Below, one piece after another: positions 54,777-63,369 of a stretch of 64,000 nt of DNA. The stretch comes from Legionella micdadei (GTDB lineage Bacteria > Pseudomonadota > Gammaproteobacteria > Legionellales > Legionellaceae). How positions within the stretch are numbered: the first letter of the stretch is position 1; every line of letters starts with the position of its first letter. The position numbers and the translations under genes were made by a program. The DNA is taken from NCBI RefSeq assembly GCF_000953635.1, contig NZ_LN614830.1, forward strand, positions 2,161,001-2,225,000. Direction: 5' to 3'. Below the pieces are notes generated by a model. The model ran no database searches. It was given only the letters and a program-made list of their open reading frames with translations, and was not told the DNA's origin.

Positions 54777-55964
54777 TCATCTTATTGGTTTAAATGTGTT
54801 GCAAGCCTCAATAACACGCTTAACATCAGCAAGAGCAATTGTCGAACCTATGGGTAAACTTAATACCTCCTGATGAATGCGTTCAGTCAATGGATAAGAT
54901 TGCTGATTATAATTGTCATAAGCCTGTTGTTGATGAGGAGGGATAGGATAGTGAATTAAAGTTTCGATGCCGCAATGCGCTAGGTGCTGCTGCAGCTGTG
55001 CACGGTAGGCTGATCGAACCACAAACAAATGCCATACATGTTGTTCTTCTTCGTCCGTAGACGGCAATATAATCGCCGGGTTGTTAATTTCTTGGCGATA
55101 CCACTTTGCTACCTGTCGGCGATGGTGATTGTGGGCATCCAAGTACTTGAGTTTGACGCTTAGCATTGCAGCTTGTATTTCGTCTAAACGGCTATTGATC
55201 CCTTGATGGAGGTTTTTATATTTTTCGTGAGAACCATAATTGCGCAATACACGTAACATTCGAGCTAAATCAGCATCGTCAGTCGTTATCGCTCCTGCAT
55301 CTCCCAAAGCACCTAAATTTTTACCAGGATAAAAACTAAAGCCGGAAGCATTGCCCCAACTACCTGCTTTGCGTCCATTCCTGCTTGCACCATGAGCTTG
55401 GGCAGAATCTTCCAAAACAAGCAATTGATGACGTTGGGCTATATCAAGGATTGCCGGCATATCCGTTAATTGTCCATACAAGTGGACAGGCAAAATCACC
55501 CGGGTTTTTGGGGTAATTGCTTTTTCAATCCCTTCCGGGTTTAAATTAAAACTATGCTGTTGCGGTTCAACAAAAATGGGGTGTAGACGATTTTCAGTAA
55601 TGGCTAAAACACTGGCAATATATGTGTTTGCAGGAACAATGACCTCATCTCCTTCTTTGAGTAGCTTGAGTTCCTTCCACGCCCGTAAAGTCAGAGTCAG
55701 TGCATCTAGCCCGTTACCCACACCAATGCAGTGCTCAGTATTGCAATAATCGGCAAAGGCTTTTTCGAAATCATCGAGAGCAGAACCCATAATGTACCAC
55801 CCCGAATCGATTACCTTTGTGCAAGCCGCAATCAGCTCTTCGCGCATCGCATGATTTACATTTTTTAGATTAAGGAAAGAAACCCTTTCGTCTGATGAAG
55901 GATGGCTTAACACGCTATTATCCATGGAGGATAGCCCTTCTCTTAAATAGCCCGATGGCCTCAT
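54777..55964 (-). CDS. DegT/DnrJ/EryC1 sugar aminotransferase (FdtB/QdtB-like)
   Basis: PLP-dependent aminotransferase, 395 residues. PLP-binding Lys is K215 in [15 protein letters not shown], with D186 in EDSAQAHGA. The final motif [12 protein letters not shown] is typical of 3-aminotransferases acting on dTDP-3-keto-6-deoxyhexoses. The upstream gene encodes the 3,4-ketoisomerase, so the product should be dTDP-3-amino-3,6-dideoxy-galactose or -glucose. ATG 55964 overlaps the fusion gene in ATGA with AGGGTG upstream; ATG 55925 is an alternative. An N-acetyltransferase (FdtC/QdtC) is not seen nearby. Confidence 0.88.
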   Translation of the reverse strand: MRPSGYLREGLSSMDNSVLSHPSSDERVSFLNLKNVNHAMREELIAACTKVIDSGWYIMGSALDDFEKAFADYCNTEHCIGVGNGLDALTLTLRAWKELKLLKEGDEVIVPANTYIASVLAITENRLHPIFVEPQQHSFNLNPEGIEKAITPKTRVILPVHLYGQLTDMPAILDIAQRHQLLVLEDSAQAHGASRNGRKAGSWGNASGFSFYPGKNLGALGDAGAITTDDADLARMLRVLRNYGSHEKYKNLHQGINSRLDEIQAAMLSVKLKYLDAHNHHRRQVAKWYRQEINNPAIILPSTDEEEQHVWHLFVVRSAYRAQLQQHLAHCGIETLIHYPIPPHQQQAYDNYNQQSYPLTERIHQEVLSLPIGSTIALADVKRVIEACNTFKPIR

Positions 55965-56938
55965 TGATTCACCCTATTCTTAAACTCTTGATAAGAGCGG
56001 ATATAATCCGATTCATTGTATTCTTCACTAGCAAACACCGCTAAAACACAGTCAGGACTAAAATCATGCATTTCTCGCCAAACCATGCTCTCGATGGGTA
56101 AGCCCTTGGTTGGTGAATCTAACCAAAACTCTTGTCTATTTGTACCATCGTCAAGAACCAGACGGCAGCGCCCAGCAACACAAACAGCAAGCTGCTGCAA
56201 ATTTTTATGCGCATGAAATCCACGGCTTACATCCGCCTTTGTATTAAAAATATAGTAAGCTCGTTTTAAATTAAAGGGGATATTGGAGCCTTGCTCCATG
56301 ACAATTAAGCTCCCCCTTGAATCACCTATCACTTCGATGTCAATTAATCCGCTAATTTTCGCACCTTTGCGGTAAGGCAATTTAGCAATGTTATCCATGC
56401 AAGGCGCATTGGCGTCTTTTGCATTTAAAATGATCCCTTCTGTTAATGATGGCCAATTAATGCCTAAACTTGGGTCATTCCAACGAAGGCAACCTTCTGA
56501 TTCCTTGTGATAAAAATCGGTTGTTTTATACAAAAAATGAGTATCATCTTCGAGTGCCAGGAAACCATGCGCAAATCCTGGAGGAATCCAGACCATCTTT
56601 TTATTGCTGGCACTCAATTCATGGCCTACCCAACGTCCAAGGGTTGGGGAACCTTCACGGATATCAACAACAACATCATAAACCGCACCTTGGATAACCC
56701 TGACCAGTTTTCCCTGAGTATAGGGAGGCAGTTGGTAATGAAGCCCGCGTAATACCCCTTTTCGCGAAAAAGAGTGATTATCTTGAACAAATTGGGTTGG
56801 TGTAGCTAAATTCAGGCGTTTTAGTTCGCTACAAAATCGCTTTTCGTTAAAGCTTTCTAAAAACCAACCTCGCTCGTCTTCGAATACGGTAGGCTCAACA
56901 ACAACGATATCAGGAATATCGGTCTGAGTTAATTTCAT
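55961..56938 (-). CDS. Fusion of RmlC 3,5-epimerase and FdtA/QdtA 3,4-ketoisomerase
   Basis: 325 residues made of two cupin enzymes. Residues 1-185 are a full RmlC (dTDP-4-keto-rhamnose 3,5-epimerase): [24 protein letters not shown] with catalytic His67, [20 protein letters not shown] and NWP. Residues about 195-325 are a WxcM/FdtA domain: [34 protein letters not shown] with the HAHK active-site pair (242-244) and [14 protein letters not shown]. Both use dTDP-4-keto-6-deoxyglucose, so the fusion sits at the branch between dTDP-L-rhamnose and dTDP-3-amino sugars. Both active sites look intact. rmlD is upstream by 39 bp, aminotransferase downstream by ATGA overlap. Confidence 0.93.
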   Translation of the reverse strand: MKLTQTDIPDIVVVEPTVFEDERGWFLESFNEKRFCSELKRLNLATPTQFVQDNHSFSRKGVLRGLHYQLPPYTQGKLVRVIQGAVYDVVVDIREGSPTLGRWVGHELSASNKKMVWIPPGFAHGFLALEDDTHFLYKTTDFYHKESEGCLRWNDPSLGINWPSLTEGIILNAKDANAPCMDNIAKLPYRKGAKISGLIDIEVIGDSRGSLIVMEQGSNIPFNLKRAYYIFNTKADVSRGFHAHKNLQQLAVCVAGRCRLVLDDGTNRQEFWLDSPTKGLPIESMVWREMHDFSPDCVLAVFASEEYNESDYIRSYQEFKNRVNQ

Positions 56939-56977
56939 AATTCACTCTCTTCCCTTTGTGAAAGATAGGTATCTTCA

Positions 56978-57877
56978 TTACGCATTCTCTAGAATTTCCT
57001 TGATTACTCTAACCACTCCGTACTCCCAATGAGGTAGCTGCAAAGAAAAAGTATCAATTAATTTCGTTGTTGCTAGTCGTGAATTAAGCGGACGCTTTGC
57101 CGCTGTTATATAATCACTGCTTGGAATAGGAAAAATTTGTTTAACTAGACATTGCTGCCCAAGGGCTGATGCCGTATTGACTATCAAATTCGCATAATCA
57201 TACCAAGAAACCTCGCCATGAGAAGCCATGTGATATAATCCGCTGACTTCAGGATTTTTCACGGCTGTGCGTAAAGCATGTGCAGTAAGATCAGCGAGCA
57301 GATCTGCTCCAGTGGGGGCTCCAATTTGATCGGCAACCACACTCAGTGTTTCTCGTTCACGAGCAAGGCGTAGTATCGTTTTAACAAAATTATTACCGTG
57401 TGCCCCATAAACCCAGCTTGTGCGAAAAATTAGATGTTTGCATCCAGATGCTTGGATTGCTTGCTCTCCTGCCAATTTGCTTCGACCATAAGAGTTGAGC
57501 GGCATGGGTTTGTCACCTTCTTCCCATGGCGTGCATCCACTCCCATCAAACACATAGTCTGTTGAATAATGCACCAACCAAGCACCAAGAGCCGCAACTT
57601 CGCGCGCCAGAATCCCAGGAACCTGAGAATTAATTAAACTAGCCAATTCGGTTTCAGTTTCAGCCTTGTCAACTGCAGTATAACCTGCTGCATTTACGAC
57701 AACATCCGGAGCCAAAGCACGCACAGTTTGAACAAGGTTAGATACCTTAGTTAAGTCCCCACAAAAAGGGACGTTCGCGTGGCGATCAAGGGCAATCACT
57801 TCACCCAGTGGAGATAAAGCCCGTTGCAACTCCCAACCCAATTGGCCAGACTTCCCAAGGAGAAGAATTTTTTTCAT
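56978..57877 (-). CDS. rmlD: dTDP-4-dehydrorhamnose reductase
   Basis: Last step to dTDP-L-rhamnose. About 299 residues. NAD(P)-binding GKSGQLGWELQRAL, DVVVNAAGYTAVDKAE, the Tyr/Lys pair in NSYGRSKLAGEQAI, and IFRTSWVYGAHGNNFV are all diagnostic. ATG 57877 is preceded by an in-frame TTG that has better spacing from GGAG, so the start may be one codon earlier. rmlA and rmlB, needed for the pathway, are not in this window. Confidence 0.94.
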   Translation of the reverse strand: MKKILLLGKSGQLGWELQRALSPLGEVIALDRHANVPFCGDLTKVSNLVQTVRALAPDVVVNAAGYTAVDKAETETELASLINSQVPGILAREVAALGAWLVHYSTDYVFDGSGCTPWEEGDKPMPLNSYGRSKLAGEQAIQASGCKHLIFRTSWVYGAHGNNFVKTILRLARERETLSVVADQIGAPTGADLLADLTAHALRTAVKNPEVSGLYHMASHGEVSWYDYANLIVNTASALGQQCLVKQIFPIPSSDYITAAKRPLNSRLATTKLIDTFSLQLPHWEYGVVRVIKEILENA

Positions 57878-57938
57878 CAATCGTGAATCTCCATCGATGT
57901 GGCCAGACGCACCGACCTACTTTTGCTCAGAATAGCAA

Positions 57939-59006
57939 TCAGGATCCATGTTTAAAAATAAGCAAAAACGCTTTGCGTGTGAGCGCGCCCATTATCCCTA
58001 AAATTAACCCTGCGCAGAGCGATAATAATAAAACCAATTTTTTGCGCGGTGCGATAGGAGATTCCGGTTTCATCACTTCACCATCCTGCTTAAACATGAG
58101 CACATTGCTAGAATTGATTGTCACTTTTTTATAAAAATCAAATCGTGATTGAGTCTCACGCAGTTTGAGTTCCTTTGGTGCAAAAGCATCAGAAGAACCT
58201 CTATTTTCGATGTTATTTAATTCAGCCTGCAACGCAACACTTCCCCGCAGATACATCATGCTTGGATTATTCATAACCTCAGCGTCAGTGATTATTCCAG
58301 TGGGGACATTCCCCCCTTTCACGCCAATCGCATGTGCCACTTTGATTGCTTCTTTTAATTGTTGGATTCGGTCAAGGCGTTGGGCATTTGCAACTTCTCT
58401 GATTGAATCAATCCGATCGCGCAGATTGCGCAATACACTAGTACGCTGGCGCTTATCGTCAGTCATTACTTCTTCAAGTGCCTTTTGTTTGGCTAAATCA
58501 ATATACTTTGTCAGCCATTTTGCATCTTGTTCTGGGGAAACACCCCGCATTGCAACAATATAAGTTGAAGGTGGCGAATCGAATACGCTCGATATGGGTT
58601 TAATTTCTTTAATAATTAATGAATTGGAAAAAACAGAATATAAGTTAGCCGTGTCTTTCTCTTTCCAGGAGGGTAAAAAGACAGTGTTAAAAAATAGCCT
58701 TTTTGTGGATTCAGCTTGCAACGCTTTTGTGAAAATGGCGTAAACCTCTTTGACCTGGTAAGGCTTTAGCAGTGAATTCTTTGCTAATGAGCGGCCCTGA
58801 TTCAAAGTCGCAATATCCCCTTGCGAAGGTGGAGAAATGATGGTTGCGGCCTCATAGATGGGGTTACTCATTAAAAGATAAGCTAGCCCGAGAAATAAGC
58901 AGAACGCGGTACTCAATAAAATCAGTACCTTTTGTTTCCAAAGCGTGTGCAAGAAATCGATTAAATTCATTTCATGGTGAATAGATGCTTCCTTTAACTG
59001 CTGCAC
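57939..59006 (-). CDS. wzz: Wzz-type O-antigen chain-length regulator
   Basis: 355 residues from GTG 59006, chosen because GAGGAGG lies five bases upstream; the frame is open six codons further. Two membrane helices flank a periplasmic domain: VLILLSTAFCLFLGLAYLL near residue 33 and LVLLLSLCAGLILGIMGAL near 325. The Pro-rich motif before the second helix (KPESPIAPRKK) is the Wzz signature, and a coiled coil (RNLRDRIDSIREVANAQRLDRIQQLKEA) lies between. First gene of the O-antigen operon; sets modal chain length with Wzy. Confidence 0.92.
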   Translation of the reverse strand: MQQLKEASIHHEMNLIDFLHTLWKQKVLILLSTAFCLFLGLAYLLMSNPIYEAATIISPPSQGDIATLNQGRSLAKNSLLKPYQVKEVYAIFTKALQAESTKRLFFNTVFLPSWKEKDTANLYSVFSNSLIIKEIKPISSVFDSPPSTYIVAMRGVSPEQDAKWLTKYIDLAKQKALEEVMTDDKRQRTSVLRNLRDRIDSIREVANAQRLDRIQQLKEAIKVAHAIGVKGGNVPTGIITDAEVMNNPSMMYLRGSVALQAELNNIENRGSSDAFAPKELKLRETQSRFDFYKKVTINSSNVLMFKQDGEVMKPESPIAPRKKLVLLLSLCAGLILGIMGALTRKAFLLIFKHGS

Positions 59007-59218
59007 TTCTTCCTCCTCGTACACAATTGATCAAATGAGACCAAGACGCTGGATAATACCTTATTTTGTACAAAAACTAAATTAGCCGTTTTTTAAGCCC
59101 CAAAAATGAGCAAACAACTTTTTTAAATAACTCTTTTTCCCTGAATTCTAAAAGAATATTCGCAAATTTAGGGCAATTGGAGATATACTGTCCGAATGTT
59201 CATAAATCGGAAGGCTAC

Positions 59219-60037
59219 ATGTCCTTAAAGGCCATGTATAACGAAATTGCAGGACATTATGCTACTGCAGATCGATTCGGCTCAATAAGTACTAGCCATC
59301 TTGCTGCAATAGAACAAATTAGAAAACATCACCTAGGCTTGAAGGCCCACTATAAAGTACTGGACTTCGGGGTAGGTAATGGCTCTTTTTTAGAAAAACT
59401 GAAGCAGTTCATGCCTGAAGCCGACTTTACCGGGATCGACATTTCGAAAGAGATGCTTGCTTATGCCCGTAAACTTGTGCCGTTGACAACTATTGAAGCC
59501 AGTGCAACAGAGGCAAGCCATTATCTGCCGCATCATAGTCAAGATTTGGTATTAGCCCATTTCATTAATGCCTATATTCCCATTCACACTCTTTTCCATG
59601 AAGCTGATCTTCTAACTCGTGCGAATGGCCATTTTTCACTAATCACAACAACCTATGAATCGTTTCCAATCGCCCAGCAGCAGTTAGCTAAATTCATTGC
59701 GCAAGGGACTATTTTAAGTAGCGTGGTAGGTCACTATTATAAAGCAATGGTAAAAAATACCACTGTTGCTTCAGGGCTGGATGAGTTGATGAATATTTTT
59801 GTGCAACACCGATTTAAAGTTGTTCAACATCAACGTTTGCATATCCCGATCACCATACAAGATATCGACGAACTTGCCCAATTTGGTATTGAAGGCACCT
59901 GGTTTTTAAACAGTATTTCAATGCGGATGTTACCAAAGAATTTTTTGATACAGCGGTTAAAGCGTTTGTTTAGTCAAATTTTTACTTTCCCATATCATGA
60001 CACCCATATTATTGATGTTGTATTAGCTAAGAAATAA
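59219..60037 (+). CDS. Class I SAM-dependent methyltransferase
   Basis: 272 residues from ATG 59219, which has GGAAGG about five bases upstream; the longer frame from 59177 has no such site. SAM motif I is VLDFGVGNGSFLEKL, motif II TGIDISKEMLAYAR, and post-motif LVLAHFINAYIP. The substrate is unknown. The C-terminal half is specific and unrecognised, with a basic amphipathic end. It may be co-transcribed with the transporter that follows after 38 bp. Confidence 0.85.
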   Translation: MSLKAMYNEIAGHYATADRFGSISTSHLAAIEQIRKHHLGLKAHYKVLDFGVGNGSFLEKLKQFMPEADFTGIDISKEMLAYARKLVPLTTIEASATEASHYLPHHSQDLVLAHFINAYIPIHTLFHEADLLTRANGHFSLITTTYESFPIAQQQLAKFIAQGTILSSVVGHYYKAMVKNTTVASGLDELMNIFVQHRFKVVQHQRLHIPITIQDIDELAQFGIEGTWFLNSISMRMLPKNFLIQRLKRLFSQIFTFPYHDTHIIDVVLAKK

Positions 60038-60075
60038 TGTATCAATTTGGTTAGCAGCGGTAAGGAGAGCGAAGG

Positions 60076-61578
60076 GTGATTTATCAAACAATCAAAAATT
60101 ACCTACCTCGGTGGGATACTCGCCAGCTACAAACCAATAATATCGTACTCATTACCTTTTGGAGTCAATTTTCAGCTTATGCCCTCAATACGATATTAAT
60201 CCTCTTCCTAACACGCCCTATTCTCACTCATGGCTTAGGTTATAGCCAAGCAACGGCTTATGCTTTTATGGGCGTAAGTCAGGCCACAGGCTATCTTATG
60301 CCCGTGTTAGGCGGATTTATGGCTGACAAAGTATTGGGAATACGACGTGCAATTCTTTTGGGCAGTATTTTGGTTGGTTCAGCCTACTTATTAGTCATGT
60401 TAAGCGGTTTTACCCTAACTGCTTACGGGGATACATTATTTATTGCCGCTTATGCCTTACTCCCTGCCACGAATTCGCTTTTAATGGGAACCACATCCTC
60501 GATGGTTTCCCATATTTATTCAGATGATGCAGTTAAAGCGAAAGCAGCTATGACCTACTATTATATGGCCATTAATATTGGCGCGTTGTTAGCTATCCTT
60601 GTTTCTCCTACTCTTTTGGACAGCCGCTACGGACCGTTATCTGTGTTAGCTCTTGCTTTTGCTGGAAAATCCATTGCTGCTCTTAATTTTGCCAAACGGT
60701 ATTCCCTTTATGATAATGTGGTATGGGGAAAAGATAGAATCAATCTATCTCTCAAAAGTAAATATCACCTCTTCTTTTATGTCATCGGGATCTATATCTT
60801 TACTTTATTCGCCTATTCACATGTCTATATCGCAAGCATAATCATTGGCGCTGGCTGCACAGTAGGTATTTTTTGGTTTATACGTAAAACATTAGCACTC
60901 TCAGGTACCGCGCGTTCAAAACAATTGGTCGCACTGTTCCTCATCGTTGAAGCCGTGGTTTTTTTTATTATCTATAACCAAATGAACAGCACATTAGTCT
61001 TGTTTGCCCAAAATAACTCCAATTTAGAACTTTTTAACCTTAAAATATCGCCAGCTCAATACCAGTTGCTTAATCCGCTGCTTATTATTGCTATCGGCAC
61101 GCAATTGCCTCGATTCTATCGGCTCGTCCCGCAATTTACGATTCCCTACCAATTTGCCTCAGGAACTTTGTTGGCTGGCTTTGCACTACTCATCATGGCC
61201 TTTGCAGCCACTCAGGCAATCAACGGTTATGTCGATGGCAATTACATTGGTCTGACTTACCTTTTGATTACTCTCGCTGAGTTATGGGTTTCGGCGATTG
61301 GTCTAAGCATGATAGGCCTTTATTGTGATAGCGAAGCGATTGCTTTCGCCATGGGGGTTTGGTATTTAGCAGCTTCATTATCTAATACCATCTCAGGTCG
61401 ACTCGCAAGCTTTGTGGCTCTTCCTAACAACTTACCCTCAGCAACAGAAAGCCTGGCCATTTATCAACATTATTATTTCATCATGGGCGTATTTAGCTTG
61501 GGATTAGGCGTGGTCATGCTAGGGATAGCTTATATCATACAAATTAGGTTCAAGAAGAAAGGAATTAGCTTGGCTTAG
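60076..61578 (+). CDS. POT/PTR-family peptide transporter
   Basis: Proton-coupled oligopeptide-type MFS carrier, 500 residues with 14 predicted helices. Helix 1-3 motifs fit: FWSQFSAYALNTILILFL (the ExxERxxYY helix is degenerate here), GVSQATGYLMPVLGGFMADKVLGIRRAILLGS, and the PTR2 signature region YYYMAINIGALLA. The loss of the E-x-x-E-R proton motif suggests altered coupling or substrate. GTG start 60076 with AAGGAG upstream. It resembles Legionella Pht-neighbour peptide transporters only in general; the substrate is not known. Confidence 0.82.
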   Translation: MIYQTIKNYLPRWDTRQLQTNNIVLITFWSQFSAYALNTILILFLTRPILTHGLGYSQATAYAFMGVSQATGYLMPVLGGFMADKVLGIRRAILLGSILVGSAYLLVMLSGFTLTAYGDTLFIAAYALLPATNSLLMGTTSSMVSHIYSDDAVKAKAAMTYYYMAINIGALLAILVSPTLLDSRYGPLSVLALAFAGKSIAALNFAKRYSLYDNVVWGKDRINLSLKSKYHLFFYVIGIYIFTLFAYSHVYIASIIIGAGCTVGIFWFIRKTLALSGTARSKQLVALFLIVEAVVFFIIYNQMNSTLVLFAQNNSNLELFNLKISPAQYQLLNPLLIIAIGTQLPRFYRLVPQFTIPYQFASGTLLAGFALLIMAFAATQAINGYVDGNYIGLTYLLITLAELWVSAIGLSMIGLYCDSEAIAFAMGVWYLAASLSNTISGRLASFVALPNNLPSATESLAIYQHYYFIMGVFSLGLGVVMLGIAYIIQIRFKKKGISLA

Positions 61579-61932
61579 TGTTCTTAATTAACTATCCCGG
61601 GCCAACATTCAATAACCCGGCCTGCGCACATGAGCAAGGGGATATGAGAGCGCTTACTTCTATCCACTCCCTGAGTCATCGATCAGCCCCTATCAGAAAC
61701 CGACCTTATTTAGCACATCTAGCGAGAAAAAATAATAAAATTATTTACAGAGAAATCCAGGATTGTGTTTTTTTGCCATACTTTCTCAAAGCCAGTACCC
61801 AAATATGACCCTTTGTGCCAAATCGAACATATCGGATTTGAGCTTTTAACTTCCTTACGGCCGCTGCCCTTATCCCTTCTCTTAATATTAGCGGGGATAA
61901 GGGAAGGTATGTTATTCCCTTCAACTGGTTTT
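61579..61932. other. 354 bp convergent spacer with a perfect 10 bp inverted repeat
   Basis: No supported gene. CCCTTATCCC (61867-61876) and GGGATAAGGG (61894-61903) form a 10 bp stem with a 17-base loop, 30 bases past the manC stop on the minus strand and about 290 bp past the transporter stop. It is the likely manC terminator by position, although no T-run follows. Confidence 0.5.
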
Positions 61933-63357
61933 TTAGGCTTTGACCCGACCATAGACATCTTCAAAGCGCACGATATCATCCTCACCCATGTATTCGCCGC
62001 TTTGAACCTCAATCATCACCAGATTAGTTAAACCGGGATTTTCCAAACGATGTTTGTGTCCTGCTGGAACGTAGGTGGATTCATTTGTATTAACTATGAT
62101 TTCCTTGTCTCCATTGATTACCTTCGCAACTCCACTCACGACAATCCAATGTTCGTTCCGATGATAATGCATTTGCAAACTAAGGCTTGCGCCTGGTTTT
62201 ACTTCGATTCGTTTTATTTTAAACCGTGCTCCTTCTTCAAGGACGGTATAAGTTCCCCACGGCCGATGGACAGTGCGGTGTACTTTATGAGCTTCATGCC
62301 CTTGTTTTTTTAGCTGGCTATAAATTGCTTTAATGTCTTGCGCACGCGCTTTATCAGCAACTAAGAGCGCATCGGCAGTATCAATAATAAAGAGATCTTC
62401 TATACCTACAGCAGCAATCAATCGGTCTTTACCTCGGATATAGCAATTCGCAACTTCGTGAAGTAGTGCTTCACCCTCAATGCGGTTTCCATTACTATCT
62501 GACTCAACCAACTCGCCCAAAGCACTCCAGGAGCCGATATCACTCCAACCAATTTGACAAGGGACAACCGCAACTTGTTGTGACTTTTCAATAAGCGCAT
62601 AGTCGATTGAATCTTCAGGAACTGCGCTAAACGTTTCTGCGTTCAATTCAAGCTGGATGAAATCTTTACCCGTAGCTGTCTCCGAACATTGAATGCAGGC
62701 TTGAGTGGCAACAAAAATCTCCGGACAGTGCAATTCCACTTCTTGTAATAATGTTTTGACATTAAAGCAGAACATACCCGAATTCCAGAAAAAGCGTCCT
62801 GAATCTAAGTATTCTTGGGCTTTCTCTAAGCTCGGTTTCTCTACGAATCGTAATACTTTGTTTCCTTTAGCTTCGATATAGCCATAACCTGTTTCTGGAC
62901 TAGTAGGTTGAATTCCAAACGTGACGAGTTTCCCTTGCTGTGCCAGTTTTGTTGCTTCTGCAATTGCCCGGGCAAAGGCAATCTGATCGGTGATTAAGTG
63001 ATCAGCAGGCAACACCAGCATAAGCGCTTCTTCATCCGCATACATTGCCTTGATCTGTAAAGCAGCGGCAATAATGGCAGCCGCAGTATTCCGGCCAAAA
63101 GGCTCAAGAATGTAGGACAACGATAGCCCGGTCTGATGGGTTTCACGATACTCATCAGTCGTTTTAAAGAACAACTCACGGTTAGTTACTGTAAGAATTT
63201 CCTTAACGCCTGGTAATTGCGCACCTCGCAAAAAGGTTTTTTGCAATAAACTTTGCCCATCAGCCACATGAATAAAAGGCTTGGGGTGCAATTCACGGGA
63301 AACAGGCCACAACCTGGATCCCGCCCCACCACATAAAATCGTTGGTATTAAACGCAT
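61933..63357 (-). CDS. manC: Bifunctional mannose-1-phosphate guanylyltransferase / mannose-6-phosphate isomerase
   Basis: Makes GDP-mannose (and, through the C-terminal cupin, mannose-6-phosphate from fructose-6-phosphate). 474 residues, type II ManC/AlgA. N-terminal nucleotidyltransferase signature CGGAGSRLWPVSREL, VLPADHLI, and FVEKPSLEKAQEYL. The C-terminal cupin has HRPWGTYTVLEEG, KRIEVKPGASLSLQMHYHRNEHWIVVSG and the metal-binding His/Glu set. The conserved SRELYPKQF segment reads HPKPF here. It supplies mannose to the LPS cluster, and pgi in the same region supplies its substrate. 12 bp after lipA, likely co-transcribed with it. Confidence 0.95.
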   Translation of the reverse strand: MRLIPTILCGGAGSRLWPVSRELHPKPFIHVADGQSLLQKTFLRGAQLPGVKEILTVTNRELFFKTTDEYRETHQTGLSLSYILEPFGRNTAAAIIAAALQIKAMYADEEALMLVLPADHLITDQIAFARAIAEATKLAQQGKLVTFGIQPTSPETGYGYIEAKGNKVLRFVEKPSLEKAQEYLDSGRFFWNSGMFCFNVKTLLQEVELHCPEIFVATQACIQCSETATGKDFIQLELNAETFSAVPEDSIDYALIEKSQQVAVVPCQIGWSDIGSWSALGELVESDSNGNRIEGEALLHEVANCYIRGKDRLIAAVGIEDLFIIDTADALLVADKARAQDIKAIYSQLKKQGHEAHKVHRTVHRPWGTYTVLEEGARFKIKRIEVKPGASLSLQMHYHRNEHWIVVSGVAKVINGDKEIIVNTNESTYVPAGHKHRLENPGLTNLVMIEVQSGEYMGEDDIVRFEDVYGRVKA

Positions 63358-63369
63358 TAATATATTTCC

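Noticed and set aside
61578-61808. 76-codon plus-strand frame after the POT transporter
   Set aside because: No ribosome-binding site, no recognisable domain, and it overlaps the transporter stop by one base only by chance.
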